A stretch of 64,000 nt of DNA. Origin: Ifrita kowaldi (Eukaryota > Chordata > Aves > Passeriformes > Cinclosomatidae). Shown one piece after another: positions 22,901 through 37,900 of the stretch. The notes beneath the pieces were generated by a model. That model was not told the DNA's origin and ran no database searches. It saw only the letters and a list, made by a program, of their open reading frames with translations. The position numbers and the translations under genes were made by a program. Position 1 is the first letter of the stretch; each line of letters opens with the position of its first letter. Location of the stretch: contig VZRS01009551.1 of NCBI GenBank assembly GCA_013398055.1, positions 2,463 to 66,462 of the forward strand, written 5' to 3'.

Positions 22901-25900
22901 CTGGCATTTCAGTCTCCAGGTCTCCTACCACCTCTCAGACTGTGAGCCAGGCATCTCTAGGAGTACAGAAACAGGGCCATGGTCTGAAACACTGGATCCA
23001 CATCATCGAAGTCACCCTGACAAGCTACGAGCTGACAGCAAAGAGACAGAGTCTCTCTCCACGCCTAATCTATTGGAGCAGTGGTGTCAGGGGTTATCCA
23101 AGGGAGACATACGCAGGCATGAGAGGTAAGCAAGCAAATTGGAGGAAACAAGCTCTCTGTGGCCTCAAAGTAAATAATGGAGCTACAGGAGAGACTGGCA
23201 CTGGCTGTGGGTGAGGAGCATCACGGGCCCCTAGCTTGCACCACTGTGATTTTGGTCAGCAGCAGCCATGAGCAATGAGGTCAGTGGCCAATCTGTGCCA
23301 GTCGGTGCTTTGCAGTACCTGGTCTAGACTGGGAGGTCTCAGGGACAGGGAAGGAAAGCTGGCTCTTCCCAGGGACCATTTCCCACCTGACTGCCCACCT
23401 CTTCTTTCAATCTTCTTTCCTGCTGCAGTCACTCTCCTCTAAGGAAAGAACATGAGCTACAGAGGAGATGGCCCAGTGTGGACTTGGTGTGATCACTCTC
23501 ATTTTGGAGGGGGAGCCAATGGTCATCTCAGGAAGAGAAGATCAGATTCACCAGTGTTGACCCTTGCAGGCACTTCATTTAAAACTCCCTCGGATGGAGC
23601 ATTTCTCAGAAAAACTGAGACATTTCTGACAGCTCTGGCTGTGCATATGTGTGTTGTTGGCAGGGTAGCATTGCTGCAGGATGACCATATTTAAAACCTA
23701 ACCAGCTGTGACAATGCTAATGACAAGAGGGAAAAACCCAAAGAGAAAACAAAGACAAGGGTCAAAGGAGTTCTGCTGCACAGAAAACTCTTGGGAGTGA
23801 AGGGGAGAGGCTGGAGGAAGAGCAGTGCTCTTAGTCAGAAACCATCCCATGCCCACTTGGGAGGCACTAAAAGGATAAACAAACTTCCCCCACTGCCTGC
23901 AAATCCAGACATACCCACTTTACAAGACATAAAACTGCACACAAGAGAGTAGGAAAGTAAAGGCTTCTTTCAAGAACTAGGGCTGGAGGGCTTGGCCCAG
24001 GATGAGGGCACGCTCCCTGTGAGTGCAGCAGGGAAGGACTGGGAGCCACAGCATCTCCCCAGCACAGACCTGCGTGTGAATCTACTGGTAACGACCTCTT
24101 CACTGCAAAATGAGACCATCTGTTTCCACCTTTTAGAGAGACACTAATCTGTGAGTGAGCCTTCCCTCTTGCCTCAAAAGCTTCCTTCCTTTTAGCAGTC
24201 TCAAAGAACTACCTTTTCCCAAGTTTTCTGAACACTCAGGTATGTTACTGTGCTGAAGAGACCACCCTTATCCTCACTCACTCTCCCTCTGGGGTCTCCA
24301 ATGGAGCACTAAGGTAGGACTTTCCTCTGCAGGAGCTGTGCTCTCTTCCCAATCTGTTGCATGTACCAGGACACACTCAACTCTCACAGATTCTGCCAAC
24401 TTGTGCAAAACTGAGACTTCAGTTGAAGCAATTTTTTCAAAGTTTGCCTTGTTACCTGCTATTTTCCTGATATTTATACCGCCTTAGTGGTTAACACCAG
24501 CACAAGAACACTTTACTCCTTCCTTTAGCAGTGCTGACTTCCACTTTAAGTGCTCCTTTACACCTTGGTCCTCCCCAGGCACTAGAGATTCCCTGGAAGG
24601 CTTCCTCTGGAAAATATTTTTATTATTTTTTTATGCCTCAGGCATGCTGTTCCTCAGTATCTTTTTCTGGCTTAACTTCTCATGGTTTGAAATTTAGTCT
24701 GCCAGAAATTATCCTCTTTTTTTTTCTATTCCCTCATTTGGCTACAATGTCTATTGTTTAAAAGATATCTTCTTACTTCTATGAATTGACTTGAATGTGT
24801 TACTTAAGGCCATTGGATTTTTTAGTGTTCTTTTAAAGATTTTTGCAGTGAGCTTCTAATCTTTAATCAATCTTCATTTGCCACCATTTTAACCCCACTC
24901 ATTTTTGCTTTAATGTTTTCCTATTTGATTTAGCCCTCACCTTTGAACTGTGGCATTTCAAGTTGTAGGCACTTGCTGATAAAATTAATTTAACTATTGG
25001 ACTTAATTTTTATTTTCAAGAGGCACCATCACATTTTGATTGACATGAACCTTGCCTATCACCCAGTATCACTTGTATCCTGGTGTTAAAGTGTGTCACT
25101 GATTTAAGACAGAGGGCTGGTGAGAGACTCTACCCCCTTACAGTTGAAATGTTTTTATAGTTTGGACGGTATCCAAAGAGTGAGCTGAATTTTCCACCTG
25201 TCTCACTTGGATACATAGTTACCTCATTTATTTAGATACTGCAATCAGCTCTTGCTCGTAGAAGAGGTTTTTAACACCATCTTTTGCCTGTGTGGGGCGA
25301 GCACTCTGCTCCCCATGAGCTTCTGTGATTCAGTGCACTTGTCAGTTAATTATGAAACTACTGCAGAGCCTGTCTGAACGCAGCACGCTCATCAAGAGAG
25401 ACGGCCCTTGCAAACATTTCTGTCTCCCAGCTACAGCAACAGGAGATTTACAGCTTTAATGTACGAGCCCTGCTCTGGAACAGGGGTGCCTCCTTTCCCA
25501 TGGAGAGGGGCAGCTGGGGCTGGCAGTCATTTCTTCATCCACATTCACCCAAAGGCGTTTGTGCTGTACGGGGATAAGGCACAGCCTCTACCTCTGGGGC
25601 TGCTACAGAGTTAGGCAGGATGGAGGGAGAGGATTTATTTAATGAAGTGGTGAATGACTAAAAATGCTCTTCAGGAGCTCAGGATGTGTTTTTCAAACAC
25701 TTCCCAAGCCCAGAAGATGCCCAGGAAGCAGGCCAGGAAGCACCAGGGGTAAGGTGGGCTGTATGAAGAGGCGAGGGAAGAGCAGCATGGAGGACAGACC
25801 CGGGATCTGAGGAGCAGGGAAAAGCCTCCCAGCCCTGCTGGCAGGAGTCTCCTTAGAGACTGTGACCCAAACACTGAAACAGGCCCTCTCAGACTGCTGT

Positions 25901-28900
25901 GTTTTCACCAGTCTCTAGGTTTACTCCAGCGATGTCCTCAGGACACAACTCATAAATGTGAACCTCCTCTACCAGCTCTGTTGCAGCTTTTCATGTTTTT
26001 ACAGGGTGAGCTCATTAAGGATAATTATGCTTCACATCACTGCAGAAATAAAGAGCTACCAGAGTTGGCCCACGTATCACAAACATAAAACTGTGTTTGC
26101 CACCTATAATTTCACACCAAGAGGAATTATATAATCTTGAATTTACAACATTTGAAGACATATTCAGGCAGATTGGCTAGGCTGGAGGCTAGAATTACAA
26201 CACGCTGCACATAGCACAAGGTAGCCAGGATGGCAACAGTAACCTCACAGACTGGGGTGAAAGTTCCCTCTTTGCTTTGCAGCACAGCGCTCTCTGTGAA
26301 GCTTGGGAGAGCACATGTCCATGGCAGCACCAGCATTCAGGGCTAAGGAACATCCAGGAGACACATACACACTCAGTTCAAACCAATTCTGCCACTCCAC
26401 ACTGGCATCCGTGCTGCCAGCCTGTGTCACAGACTTCTTTTTAATTATACTTCGTGAATTTTATAGAAGCGTGTCATTTGTATGGAAAAACCAATCTGCT
26501 GTAATAACTTGACACTGGCATTGGACACACTAAGCATGAAGCCCAATTAATTTATGACTAATTCTCTACCCCCGTGGCGAACGGCATGTTCCCAACAAAA
26601 TGCCATCTGCAGCAGTTATCCTGTCTGCACAGGGAACAACAGGCACACTGGGGCTTGGCCTGCTCTAGCAAAACCCACGAGATACTCTTTTCTGTATTAA
26701 TTAAGGGGCAAAAAGGCACTGAAGATCTTCTGAAATAACCTTCCTGTTATTTTGAATGCATAAAAATAGATTACTCATTTAGCAATTTAGGTAAACAGCT
26801 CGTTATGAAAACTCATTAGGGAATAAGCCTTCATGATTTCATTTCTTGATCGTTTCCTGTCTAAATAAATAAACATGAACTCAAGTGACACAGATTCCAT
26901 TACTTTTGTGCACAGATTCTTGAATGATTTCTTTCATATTTTTTTGAATAATTTAATCTCCCCCTTTCTGTCAAAGGCAACATATTAACAAACATGGCTG
27001 GGGAGAGCAAAGTCTTTCAAAGACAACAAAAGCTGTCGGAAACTTCTATTTAAGATTTAATCAAGGCAATGATCAACTCTGACTCAAAGAAATGCAGCAA
27101 AGTTTGAGGGAATATTTTGTTTTGACAAACTGCACTTCTACATGACTTTGAGAAGAGAAATGCGAATATCAGCATCTCACAAGATTACTAAAATCTGTTG
27201 TTAAAATTCCTTGTTAAACTATGTTCTGCCATCATTTCAATCCTGACCTCTGCAGCTCAGCTTTACATGAGCAGGGGAGCAGAAGTACATCTCTGACATC
27301 AGCAAATCCTCCAAACTACAGGAGAACCACAGTACCCTGACATGCTGCTTGTCCATGGCTGCACACAGGAGACTGCAGGCTCTCCCTCTTCCTCAGCCCA
27401 GGCTCAGTGATCAGCTGTTGCTGTGAGGTCTAACTGAGAGCTAACCACGGCTCTGATTCTTCCCCAGTCACACTTCACTGAACTACTTTTACTCCTCAAC
27501 TGGCAGCTCAAGAAGCAAAACAATGGCAGTTTCAAAACGACTGAAACAACAGCATTGGAGACATTCTCAGAAGTATTTCCCTTCATTCTGGTGAAGAGAA
27601 CTTGAGGGACTCTCAGTGACTTTCCTGAAAAACCTTAGCAGTCACCCTTCTTTCATCTCACATCTAGGTTGTAATCCCTCATACACAACTTCCAAAGCTT
27701 GCTGCTCACACTACAGCTGTAAGGCTGTGCTGAGTTCTCAGCACTTTCTGCTAAATGCAGACAGCAAGCAGAAACACTGAGGAAAGTATCTCTACAGCTC
27801 ATGCTTCTGCAGCCAAGAGATGTGTCCTCTATACCTGGTAGAGCGGCACGAGCTTCCCAGCCTGGTGCCAAGGACAGCAGCTGTGAGAGGGAGCCATGGG
27901 CACTGAGACTTGGCTTTTAGGCACAAGGAGAACAACAAAGCACAACAACTATGGGTAACGGGGGCCATCACCCTCCTGGAAACCATTCTGAAGCTATCCA
28001 AAGTGAGAGAGAGGCTTCCCAAGACGTCAAGCAGTAACCTCAAGGGAAGGCAGTTGCTGTTCAGTCAGACTCGTATTGTTTTAGACCTTCCTCAGTGACT
28101 GACTGGGAATTTGACTTCTTGCTCTGAAAAACGGAAACAGCATCTTTTGTTTGCTTGACCCTGAAAGGCAGAGGAAGTTGAAGACTTTATTTATTCAACC
28201 CTAAGACATGGGAACTTACAGACCATTGTCACTTCCCAAAGAGCTTTTGTTTTTATTTTCCTCCTCAGTCTGTGTGGGTTCTGTTTGCCTTACAGATTTT
28301 TCACAGACAGTTTGCTACCAGCCTTGGACATCTGTGACTTGCGTGCACATGGCCGTCAGTTGAAAGGAGGTTGGTTCCTTGTAGCTGCATGCAAATAATC
28401 ATGCTGCTTGATGGCAGAAATCGCTCCAGTTCTGATCAAAAAGCCTCACCACTAGATTGGTTTTCCACCTTTTTAATTAGAATGTGTATTTCAGAGCACT
28501 TTTGAAGTCTGTTACATCAGTATGATGATGGATGGTAAGAAGGGAAGCTGAGGGAACTGGTCACGATCAGAAGTTGGCCAACACAACAGAGCACATGGAC
28601 TTTGCTGAAGTCATCATTCCATTCCATTTCTGCCTTTGGGAGATTATTCTGCTGTTGGATTTCATGACAAAAAGCAACCCTTAAGGGAACAGGGCTCCTT
28701 AAGAACCCAGAAACATAGAGGTTATCAAGGGTCAGGCACACAAACAGCTATCTCAAAGGCTGACTGATAAGCCCCACGGGGCTACATCAGACTAAGGACC
28801 TATCCAAAATATTCATAAAAAATTCAAAACTCTCTCTCTCACGGTTGCCAATTCCAAGAAAATGAGCCTTAGATTTCATCAGGGGCTTTCTCATCAGGTC

Positions 28901-31900
28901 TCTCACTTTTGTTTTGGCTTAGAGTGCAGACACCAACCCTCAGTTTAAAGAGAGTGAATGATGGAAGGAATTTCACATATAGGGAACTGTTTTGCATAGG
29001 CATCCTAAGAACAAAAAAATGCCTTTTTGGTCTTTGTGCTGCTGCTAAGGCCACCAGTATTCCTGGTGAGTACACACTGCACAGACACTTAGCGTTGCTC
29101 CTACCAAGAGCAAGTGCAAGCTGTAAGAGTCCCTCACCTAATCCTAGGGAGAGCTGCATTCCTGAAAGGGGCTTCTTGGGCCAAACACTGACCTGGATCT
29201 CTGACACTGCCCCACTGCTGTGTGCTGCAGAGAGCTGTCCTGCTGGGCTGCAGAGCTGCAGAGCTGCAGGCATTCTGCAAACAAAAGGCTTGTGGGACGA
29301 GTGGCTCAGCTATGCTGTTCTCCATAGGTTACTTGGATCCAAAGATCGATGTTGTAACCCACAGCATTTTTACAGCAGTTAAATAAATAGAGGGCTAATG
29401 GCAGATGGTTTCACTTAAACTTCAAGAAAGGCACCGCCTATATGTCAATTTGGAATTGGTGTAATGAGCCAACAACATTCTGAATTACAATGAAAGCAAA
29501 TTTAGGAATGAAACCTACTGGAGACTTAACTGGTCTCAAGTGCACAGTTAGATTTCTAAAATAATAGCTGCAATCCAGCATAACAAACACGACTTGCTTG
29601 AAAACAAAAGCCTGAGTTTAACTGCAGATTGCAGTTCATTTTCATCCCCATGAGAAACTGCAAGATATTTCTTCTTGGAGTAACTTCTCAGGAAGACACA
29701 CCACTGGTGCCTTCAAAACCACGTAGACTGGGGCTGGGACTCCCCAGTTCTGCTCTTCTCCTTCCAGGCTTACCAGTGCTGAGGTCCTTAGGTACCACCA
29801 GGCAGATTTTCTGTGAGTACTGTATGCATCCACAACTGTTGGGGCTTTGACACTGGGCAGGAGCAGGTCAAAATCGGGCATGGCTGGTTGCAGAGGCCAA
29901 AGGGAGAGCTGTACCACAGGACAGCAGCCAGCAGGGACACAGGACAAGGGCAAAGGGCTCTGAGCATCTGGGGAGGCAGAAAAGGAAAAGCTGCCAGCAA
30001 GTATTGACTGTGAACTGGGGGATGGCCCAACAAGCTTGGAAAGGGGCTATGACCAGGGGGGAAGAAGGAAAAGGGACTAGGAGGTGGAGGATTAACATGT
30101 ACCAATGTGGAACAAGTTCCTATACTTAAAAAAATTTACACTTAAACATGTTTAACATATGTTAACATATTAAATATATTTAAATAGGAAAACATGTTCC
30201 TGTGCACCTGCACAGTGAGGATCTGGTTCTTTCCTAATGCTCACTGAGGGGCCTGGGTGATTGAGGCTGACCCTGAGACGGAGCACATGGCACAATGTTA
30301 CAAGGTAATGGCTGATTTTACTCTTTTCCAACATAGAGCAACTGAATACTTGAAAGCAAGTTTTTATCTTGAAAATTAATAACATACTGCTATTGCCTTG
30401 TACGAGATCTTCTTTTAAACTTCCATCTTATTGACTGCACACACGTGCATGCACACATCAATCACAAGATTGTTGACATTTGCCACTACCTCACAGCACA
30501 AGGACTGCCCCTTTCCTCCTAGAAAAACTCTTCAGGCTGTAACCCTGACTCTGCTTTGTACACTGGTAACTGCCAGATCAGTCTTGCAGAACCACGTCAG
30601 GAACCACCATGCAGAGCCATGTAGGACAGCAGTGGACAACGCATTCTACTTTGTACTCATCGTCCATAGCTGTTCTCTGTCCCTGCAGCCAGTGGTGGGA
30701 ATGGCTCAAGCCAGCTAAACGCAGTCTCTAGTGGACCTCAGAAGGCACCAGAGCAATCAAAGCGTGATCAGAAAAGGGTGACTGTCCTGCTGGGAAAAGA
30801 CTGTCCAAGTAGTTCCAGTGGCTGGTTCTCAACTGCACTGTCAAGTATTTCATCTTTGGAACCACGTCAGGAACCACCATGCAGAGCCATGTAGGACAGC
30901 AGTGGACAACGCATTCTACTTTGTACTCATCGTCCATAGCTGTTCTCTGTCCCTGCAGCCAGTGGTGGGAATGGCTCAAGCCAGCTAAACGCAGTCTCTA
31001 GTGGACCTCAGAAGGCACCAGAGCAATCAAAGCGTGATCAGAAAAGGGTGACTGTCCTGCTGGGAAAAGACTGTCCAAGTAGTTCCAGTGGCTGGTTCTC
31101 AACTGCACTGTCAAGTATTTCATCTTTGGAAACAGCGTCATGGGTAGACTTTAGTACACAGAAGAAGACCCTGCAGAAGCAAGTGATGAAGTTCTGAAAA
31201 AGTTTCAAAACCAAAACCCCTTCACTTGCATTCCTGTCATCTCCTCTGCCAGGGCTGTGGCAGTAAAAAGGAAGGGCAAGGAAGTGGCAGTAGAAAAGGT
31301 TTCCCTTCTTGCACAGAGATCTGGCTGAGGCACAGGGAAAGAGGGGACAAGTTCTTTCACTGAAAGTTTTGCCAGTTTCTCCAAAGGAGACTCGTTCTTT
31401 TCCAGCAGCCGACTTTCTGCAGGTGCACAAAGAATTAAGGTGGGCTTAAAAGAACAGCAGGCAGCTGGGAGGAAAGCTTTGTTGTCAGCTAACTTCCAGA
31501 TGCTTGGGCAGGACGTCTCCAGTCCCCAGAGAGGCAGAACAGGGAGGAGAAGCAATGTTCCCAAAGGAGAGAAATGGGTTCTTCTCCAGGCAGAACATTT
31601 TAGGGAGTCATTTCCTCCAGTTTATCAATGGTCAAATTAAAAACCAAGCCAAGTTACCGACTGGCTCTTGTGTGTCTTGTAACTTTTTTCCTAACACCTG
31701 GCTGGGTGTCACAGAGGAATCCGTGTTTGATGCCGTTGTTTACTTAATGCTATTCTTGTGTCTCATCTGTTTCGACATCTCTGCCCAATTCCCTGGACAT
31801 TTTTTTTATTTCTTGGATTATGCTGATGTTCCAAAGAAAAATCCCGAAGAACTGAAGAAAATATAATTTCACAATGTTTTATTATTAATGAAGGCTAAGA

Positions 31901-34900
31901 TTTGTCACTGGATTCTGATGCATATTTTCCAAATTATATTTACTCCAACAAATGAAAAGTTAAGTCAAGTAAAACAGGGCTCAGTAAAACGTTAAGAAGA
32001 AATACTTTGTAATTCAGAAACAGTGTTTGTACTTCAAGTGATAAAGTGCCCACTTGCATGTGATAATTCAGGTCAGCCAGAAAAGGATTTTTGTAATAGA
32101 CATAAAAAGGGAGTTTCAGGCAGATAAATGCCAAAAATAATTCTGATACGTCTAATAAAAATTCCCCTAGGACAGCTGTACAGATTATCACACTCGGCTG
32201 TACTGCATGGGAAAGTGCAATTATCAAAATGCCGAAAGCCTGAACTGATTCTTTTTTTCTTAGTTTATGGAAATTCGCATCATCAGATAATGTTTTCGGC
32301 ATGCTGGGATTTAACAATAACATTTGGGTTTATGATTCACATGCACTGTAAAACACAGATGTTTTAAAAACGCATTATGTGCACAGTTATTCAGAAAGTA
32401 AAGTTTACCCTGTTCCAGGGCTCTCAAAGCATTTGAGAGTGTGGCAGTGTGGCCACTCATGTGGCAGTGGCCCTGTGCCCCAAACATGTCCTAACTTGGC
32501 AATTCCTCACTATCAGAATTAATGATATATTTGTGCAAGTCATGTCCTGTCTCTCATGTGGGACTGAAATGCTGCTCCAGAACATTTCTGTGCACTAATA
32601 GCCTGTGCCCCAGCGCAAAGCTGTTTTCTCTGCTGTCCTGCAGCAGGGTAACATGATGATTATTAATCCTGACCATGAGGTGCTGAGAGGTCCCACTCAC
32701 ACTGAGTGTTGTATAACAGCGTGGTAAACAGCTGAGGAAGGCCATGGAAGGCAGTCAGCATCCTAACAAACCAGCAAGGCCAAGGAATTTGCCCTGCTAA
32801 GCAGGCGTAGGAGGAACCCAAATGAGGAGATGAGGACAGTCTCCACGGGCTCTGTAAGGCACCAAGTTAGAGAAGTTAAATCCCATCCGTGTAACCCTTA
32901 ATCGGCTGGGTACAAATCACCAGGACGGGACCACACCCTCCATGTCCTTAAAGGAGCCAGAATGCACAACTGCTGGCCAAGGCCCCCGCCCCTCCTCACA
33001 GTCTGGGTGACCAAGCATAGGGGATTTGCCAGTACCCCAGCTCCAGTGGGGACCCTGGCAACTAAACCCCAGTAATGACCAGTTTGACTTCTTTTGCAAA
33101 GCTGTAATGACAGACATTTGGCCTAAGTCTGCCTTTCATGTCAGGCACATCTCTTTGAAATTGTTCTCTTATCGTTCCCTTTCTTCTTTTGCACTTACCA
33201 TTGATGTTTACAGCTGGCAGCACTATAGACATCTTTGGTCTCCTGGTCTTGTTATGTGTGGTGGCTGGCAGTAACAGGTGGTCCTGGAAAACAGCAGAAA
33301 AGATGTGTTACATCTACTCTCAAAGTGGAGAGCTGGGAAAATGCCTTTCCATTCTCTCTTACTGGCAGTCCACACAGAACTGTTTACAACAGCTCAGAAA
33401 ATTCATATTGTTGAGGGAGTCTTCCAAAAGTCGCAGCAATTGTTCATGCTGTGTAACCAAGAAGAAATCCCTACTGCATGCAGCAGAATATGAAAAAGCC
33501 TTGATCATGTGGAAGAGATGGAAACTACTATTAAGCTCTCATTCAGCAGAGTGCTTATGTATATGATTAAAGTAATTTAACTTGACTTCAATGATATTTA
33601 AACATGTGGTTAAGGACCTTGCTGAATCGAAGCTTTTTCTTGCAGAGCTGTTTACTTTATATGTAAGTCATCTCGCTGTCTCTGTCAAGCTCTACACCAC
33701 ATGCCACGTGCAGCAGGGCTGCACTGCTCACAGCTGGGATGGGGTGTGGAACATGAGCTCTGCTGACAAAACCTCCCAGGGAAGTTGGATGGTAAAGCTG
33801 TGCTTTACTATCTTATCTCTAAAGGCAGCAGTGTTCAAACTGACTGCCCTGGCTCCGACAGTGGAAGCTGCATCTGCAGGAAATGCTCTGGATACGGACC
33901 TGGCCTGCAAGGAAAAATGGAGCCTTTCCTCAGGGTTCTTTTGCTGTGCTGAACTCAAGTTGCTCAACTTGCAGCCTGGAAAAATATGGTTCTTCCCTTA
34001 TCAATGGAACTTAAAAGCTCTGGTCCAGGCATCTCCCATATTATTAAGCAAGTCTGATGTTCTCCTTTCATGCTTTCCCATGCTTTTCCCACACAAACAT
34101 CTCATACTTTTGGGCAAGGTTATCTTTTTGACAGACTGAATGAGACTTCCTTCAGGACACATTAATTTATTAATGTTGGTAACTGTAATTTTGCCATTTT
34201 AAAATATAAACACTACACTGTTATATGTAAAATTTGGGGAACTGAGTTACACACAAAGTTAGGTGTTAAACATATCAAGATATTCTGTAAATACATTGCA
34301 GAAATATCACTCTCTTTTTTTCCCATCAAAAATTTCCCCTCTCTAAACACCAAATGACTGACCATGAGAAGAAAACATTACTTAAATAAATGTCTGCAAA
34401 AAACATCTTGGTACCAAAATTATAAAACCACTCTGGTACAATTCTCAGATCACATATGTAATTCCCATTTCACTTTTGAACCACTTAAGATGAAGACAAC
34501 ATTCACTAAGACAATGAACCTCACATAAGAACTGTTCTTGAAATCCAACATTCCCAAAGGAACAGGCCAAAGATAAGATGGCCATTAAATTACATTTTGT
34601 AACAATGCCCTTGTCATGATTTGATGGCTATTTTTAACAGAGCTTAAAAATGTTTATAGTTTGGTTTTTTTCTTTTTCAAACCACAAGTACTGCACAGAT
34701 GATCACCTGAGAGTCATTACAAGCAGCAACTGCTTTTTGCTAACCTATCTGAAGATTGGTGCATTAATTTATGCTGCCTTATAACAGCACCTTTATTTAC
34801 TGTATGTATAAACTGTATTAAGAACTACCACAAGGACTTTACAGTTGTATTCCAATGTGCTTTGGAGTTGCTGCACAACCTCTCAGTGATTCAACACCAA

Positions 34901-37900
34901 CTCTGGAGAAGAGACAAGCAAAAAGTTCTAAACCCTGACTGCCCCCAGGAGCTAATGTGCAAGATGCACAGATTGTCTGGAAGCTGCCCATCTACAATGA
35001 GACATTTTATAAATCTGGAATTGGTGAAATTTATCCATCTCTCTGATCATCTTTAATACACACAGTGACAATCAGTGCAAACTTGCAAAGTTACCTAACT
35101 ACCCTCACTCTACATTGAAGTCAAAAGGGTATGCTGCAGAATATCAGATATTTTGACCACAGTTAGCCACCCACAACATTCTCAAGCCTGAAAGTCTTCA
35201 AATAGTCCAAACCTTTATTTGAAAGCAATACATAATTAATTCAGTGCCACAGACGTGAGTGTACAGATGAGGGATTTGGAAGAAACTAGACATTCAGAAA
35301 TATTGTTTAGAATGTATTTCTAAAATGTCCTGTACTGTTCTGAAGGATGCTGAACTGCATCCCAGAGGGGGGTGTGACACTATTATTCATCCCTAATTTT
35401 AAACAGTAGACAAAAAAACCCCCCTAAATTAAAATACTGTTTGTGATATTAACACATGGTATAAAACTGAAAACGAATAAAAGCAAATTTTGCAAGTCAG
35501 CATCTGGCTCAGGAGCATGAGTGTCAACCAGAGGCAGAATAAGTCAGAACTATGACCCAACAACAGATGGCTTTGGCTGGGACCAGGAGTTACACTTAGA
35601 TGACAGTTTAAACAGATGAAGCAGACCTGAGACTGCTGGCAGAACGACTGGAAAAATATCAGCCTGGAAAGAATATTCCAAATGAGACCCTTGCATCAGC
35701 ATTCTCGTGTTGCTTTTGATCATCTCTACAGTTCTGTGATACTGAAGCCAGATGAGATGGGCTGACAGATAAATATAGACACAGATACTAAAAATCCAGC
35801 CATGAACACGTTACCTTCATTTAGTAAGTCTCAACAACACATGGAACTGCAATAAGGATTCTGAGGTTTTTTGCATATCACATCAGTGTTATCAGGACTC
35901 TAGCAGGGATTAAGCTTTAGGGCCTCATGTATCTCTAACCCCTACAGCCAAACGGCAATGGAAATCCTGCTCCACTGTGCTAGAATATTCCAAAAGTCCT
36001 GCTGCTCTTGCAGCTTCACTCTCAGTCTCATGACATGTGGTTTGGTACTCAAAGTCCCTCCTACCTAGATGCATGAAAATATGCAGACATTTTAGCTTTT
36101 ACTAAAAAAAACCTGGTTTTAACTCTCATAGTTTAAGGACATAAACAAAACATCATCACTGCATACCATGAGGTTTCATTAGAGGAAAAAAAAATGCTAG
36201 TCATGGGTCTTCTTGATTTCATTTTGTTTCTTAAACTATCATCACTTCTAAGCTGGACTCTTGGCTTTTAAATTAGTAGAACTAGCAATATTGCTTGTTT
36301 TGGCTTTTGCAATGCATATCCCATCAGGCACAGCACCTCCCAGGGAGCAGCCCTGCACCTCCTCCATTCCTGCTCCACTGTGTGACAGAAACACATAGGA
36401 ATTAATCCTCGCAGTATGCCCACGATGGAGGAAAATATTACAGGGACTGTTTGGAGGAGAGGTGCACGCATTTGAGGGAAGCCCGCGTGACACGGGACAC
36501 AAAGGAGCGGATTTCCAGCCCTGCAAGGCTCTGCACTCTCAGCATGAGCTGTCTTTCCTCCTATCCCAGAGGTTACTATCTGTCAAATCAATTCCCCCAG
36601 TTTTTTCTTACCTTCTTAGTTGTTGGGCTTAGGTATGGATAAGTATTTTTCAAAAGGCTTTTCTGAGGTCTTAATTAACGACACTTGATGTAGATGTGCT
36701 TTGTTGGAGCATATTTAGCACATCTGCCTGTGTGAACACTGCTGGTCGTGCTGCTGCAGGGCAGGCCGAGCCTCTGACCCTTCCCAGTGGCTTGGAGCAT
36801 GTATCCTGCAAAGTACAGATGTGATCCATGCGGGAGCCAAGGCTCCAGGAACACAGCCCCAAGCCCACTTCCCACAAAGGCTTTGTCAAGATGTCCCAAC
36901 GAGCCCTGCCCTTCGTTAAGAGATGCATCTCTGACAAACCAAGAAAAACCTTTTGCAAAAACCAGTGACATTTGTTGCTTTACAGCAATAAAAGCTCTGA
37001 GGAGACTGGATTAAAATACCAAAGGAAAACTTTAATGTGCTGTTCTGGTAATTTGCCTTGATGAGGAGATTTGATCTTTACCATTGCCTTGGAGACCAGC
37101 TCTGTGCTAGAATATTGCAACCAACAAAGGCAGCTGCCAGAGCAGAGGGGGCAAACGGAGCCAGGCGCCTCGGCGTGCCAAAGGGCACTCTGTCCAGCAG
37201 CTTCCCAAGGCTTCTTACAGCAAACAAACCCTGGAACTGGGCATTTTTTCATCTCTGTTTATGACTAAGAAGTCTCCCAGGGAATTGTGTGCCTCAACCT
37301 CTTCCAGCCTGACTCTTCCTGCTGTGATTCTAGGACCACATAACAGCCACCGCCGACCCTGGCTGAGGAGCTCCCCACATCCCACTGAGGGGTCATTTTT
37401 CTTTAATGGCACTGCTTCTGCAGCGTTCAACATCTCCCTACAGCTTAACAGCTTATCTGTTAATCTCACCACACCTAGTGATCTCAAGATAAAGCAGAGA
37501 GAAAACAAGTGCTTTTTCGATCATACAAAAATTGTGCATCAAATCCATGCATTGTCTTTTGAACCTATTTTTTCTGAACATCTTCCGGGATTTCGAGTCA
37601 ATGACATGACACTGGACCTTCTTTACAGGTATGCTTTTGGCAATACAAACAATGTGCAACAAAAATGTGCTCTCCCAGGCCCAAAAAACTGCATGCCACT
37701 TCAGAGACTGATCCAGAGTATAAACACCCCAAGGAGCTAGACTTCTTAAACCCCTGGGCTGACAGAGCCCATGAGCCAGCTTTTTTGCCCACAAACCACA
37801 GATATAACACTTCTCAAAAATTTCAGGATCATTGTTTCAGGCTTTCTGCTGTTGCCAGAGATGTGATGTGTCTGTCCTGTCCTCCTCCACAGGCCACTGA

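Noticed and set aside
32740..33080. GC-richer stretch next to ATF6 exon 15, possible LTR
   Set aside because: No TG...CA ends, target duplication or poly(A) signal that I could define.
33582..34139. 185-codon plus-strand open frame in ATF6 intron 14
   Set aside because: No recognisable domain, no code-like conservation known to me, and several other intronic frames of 160-180 codons exist, so chance is enough.
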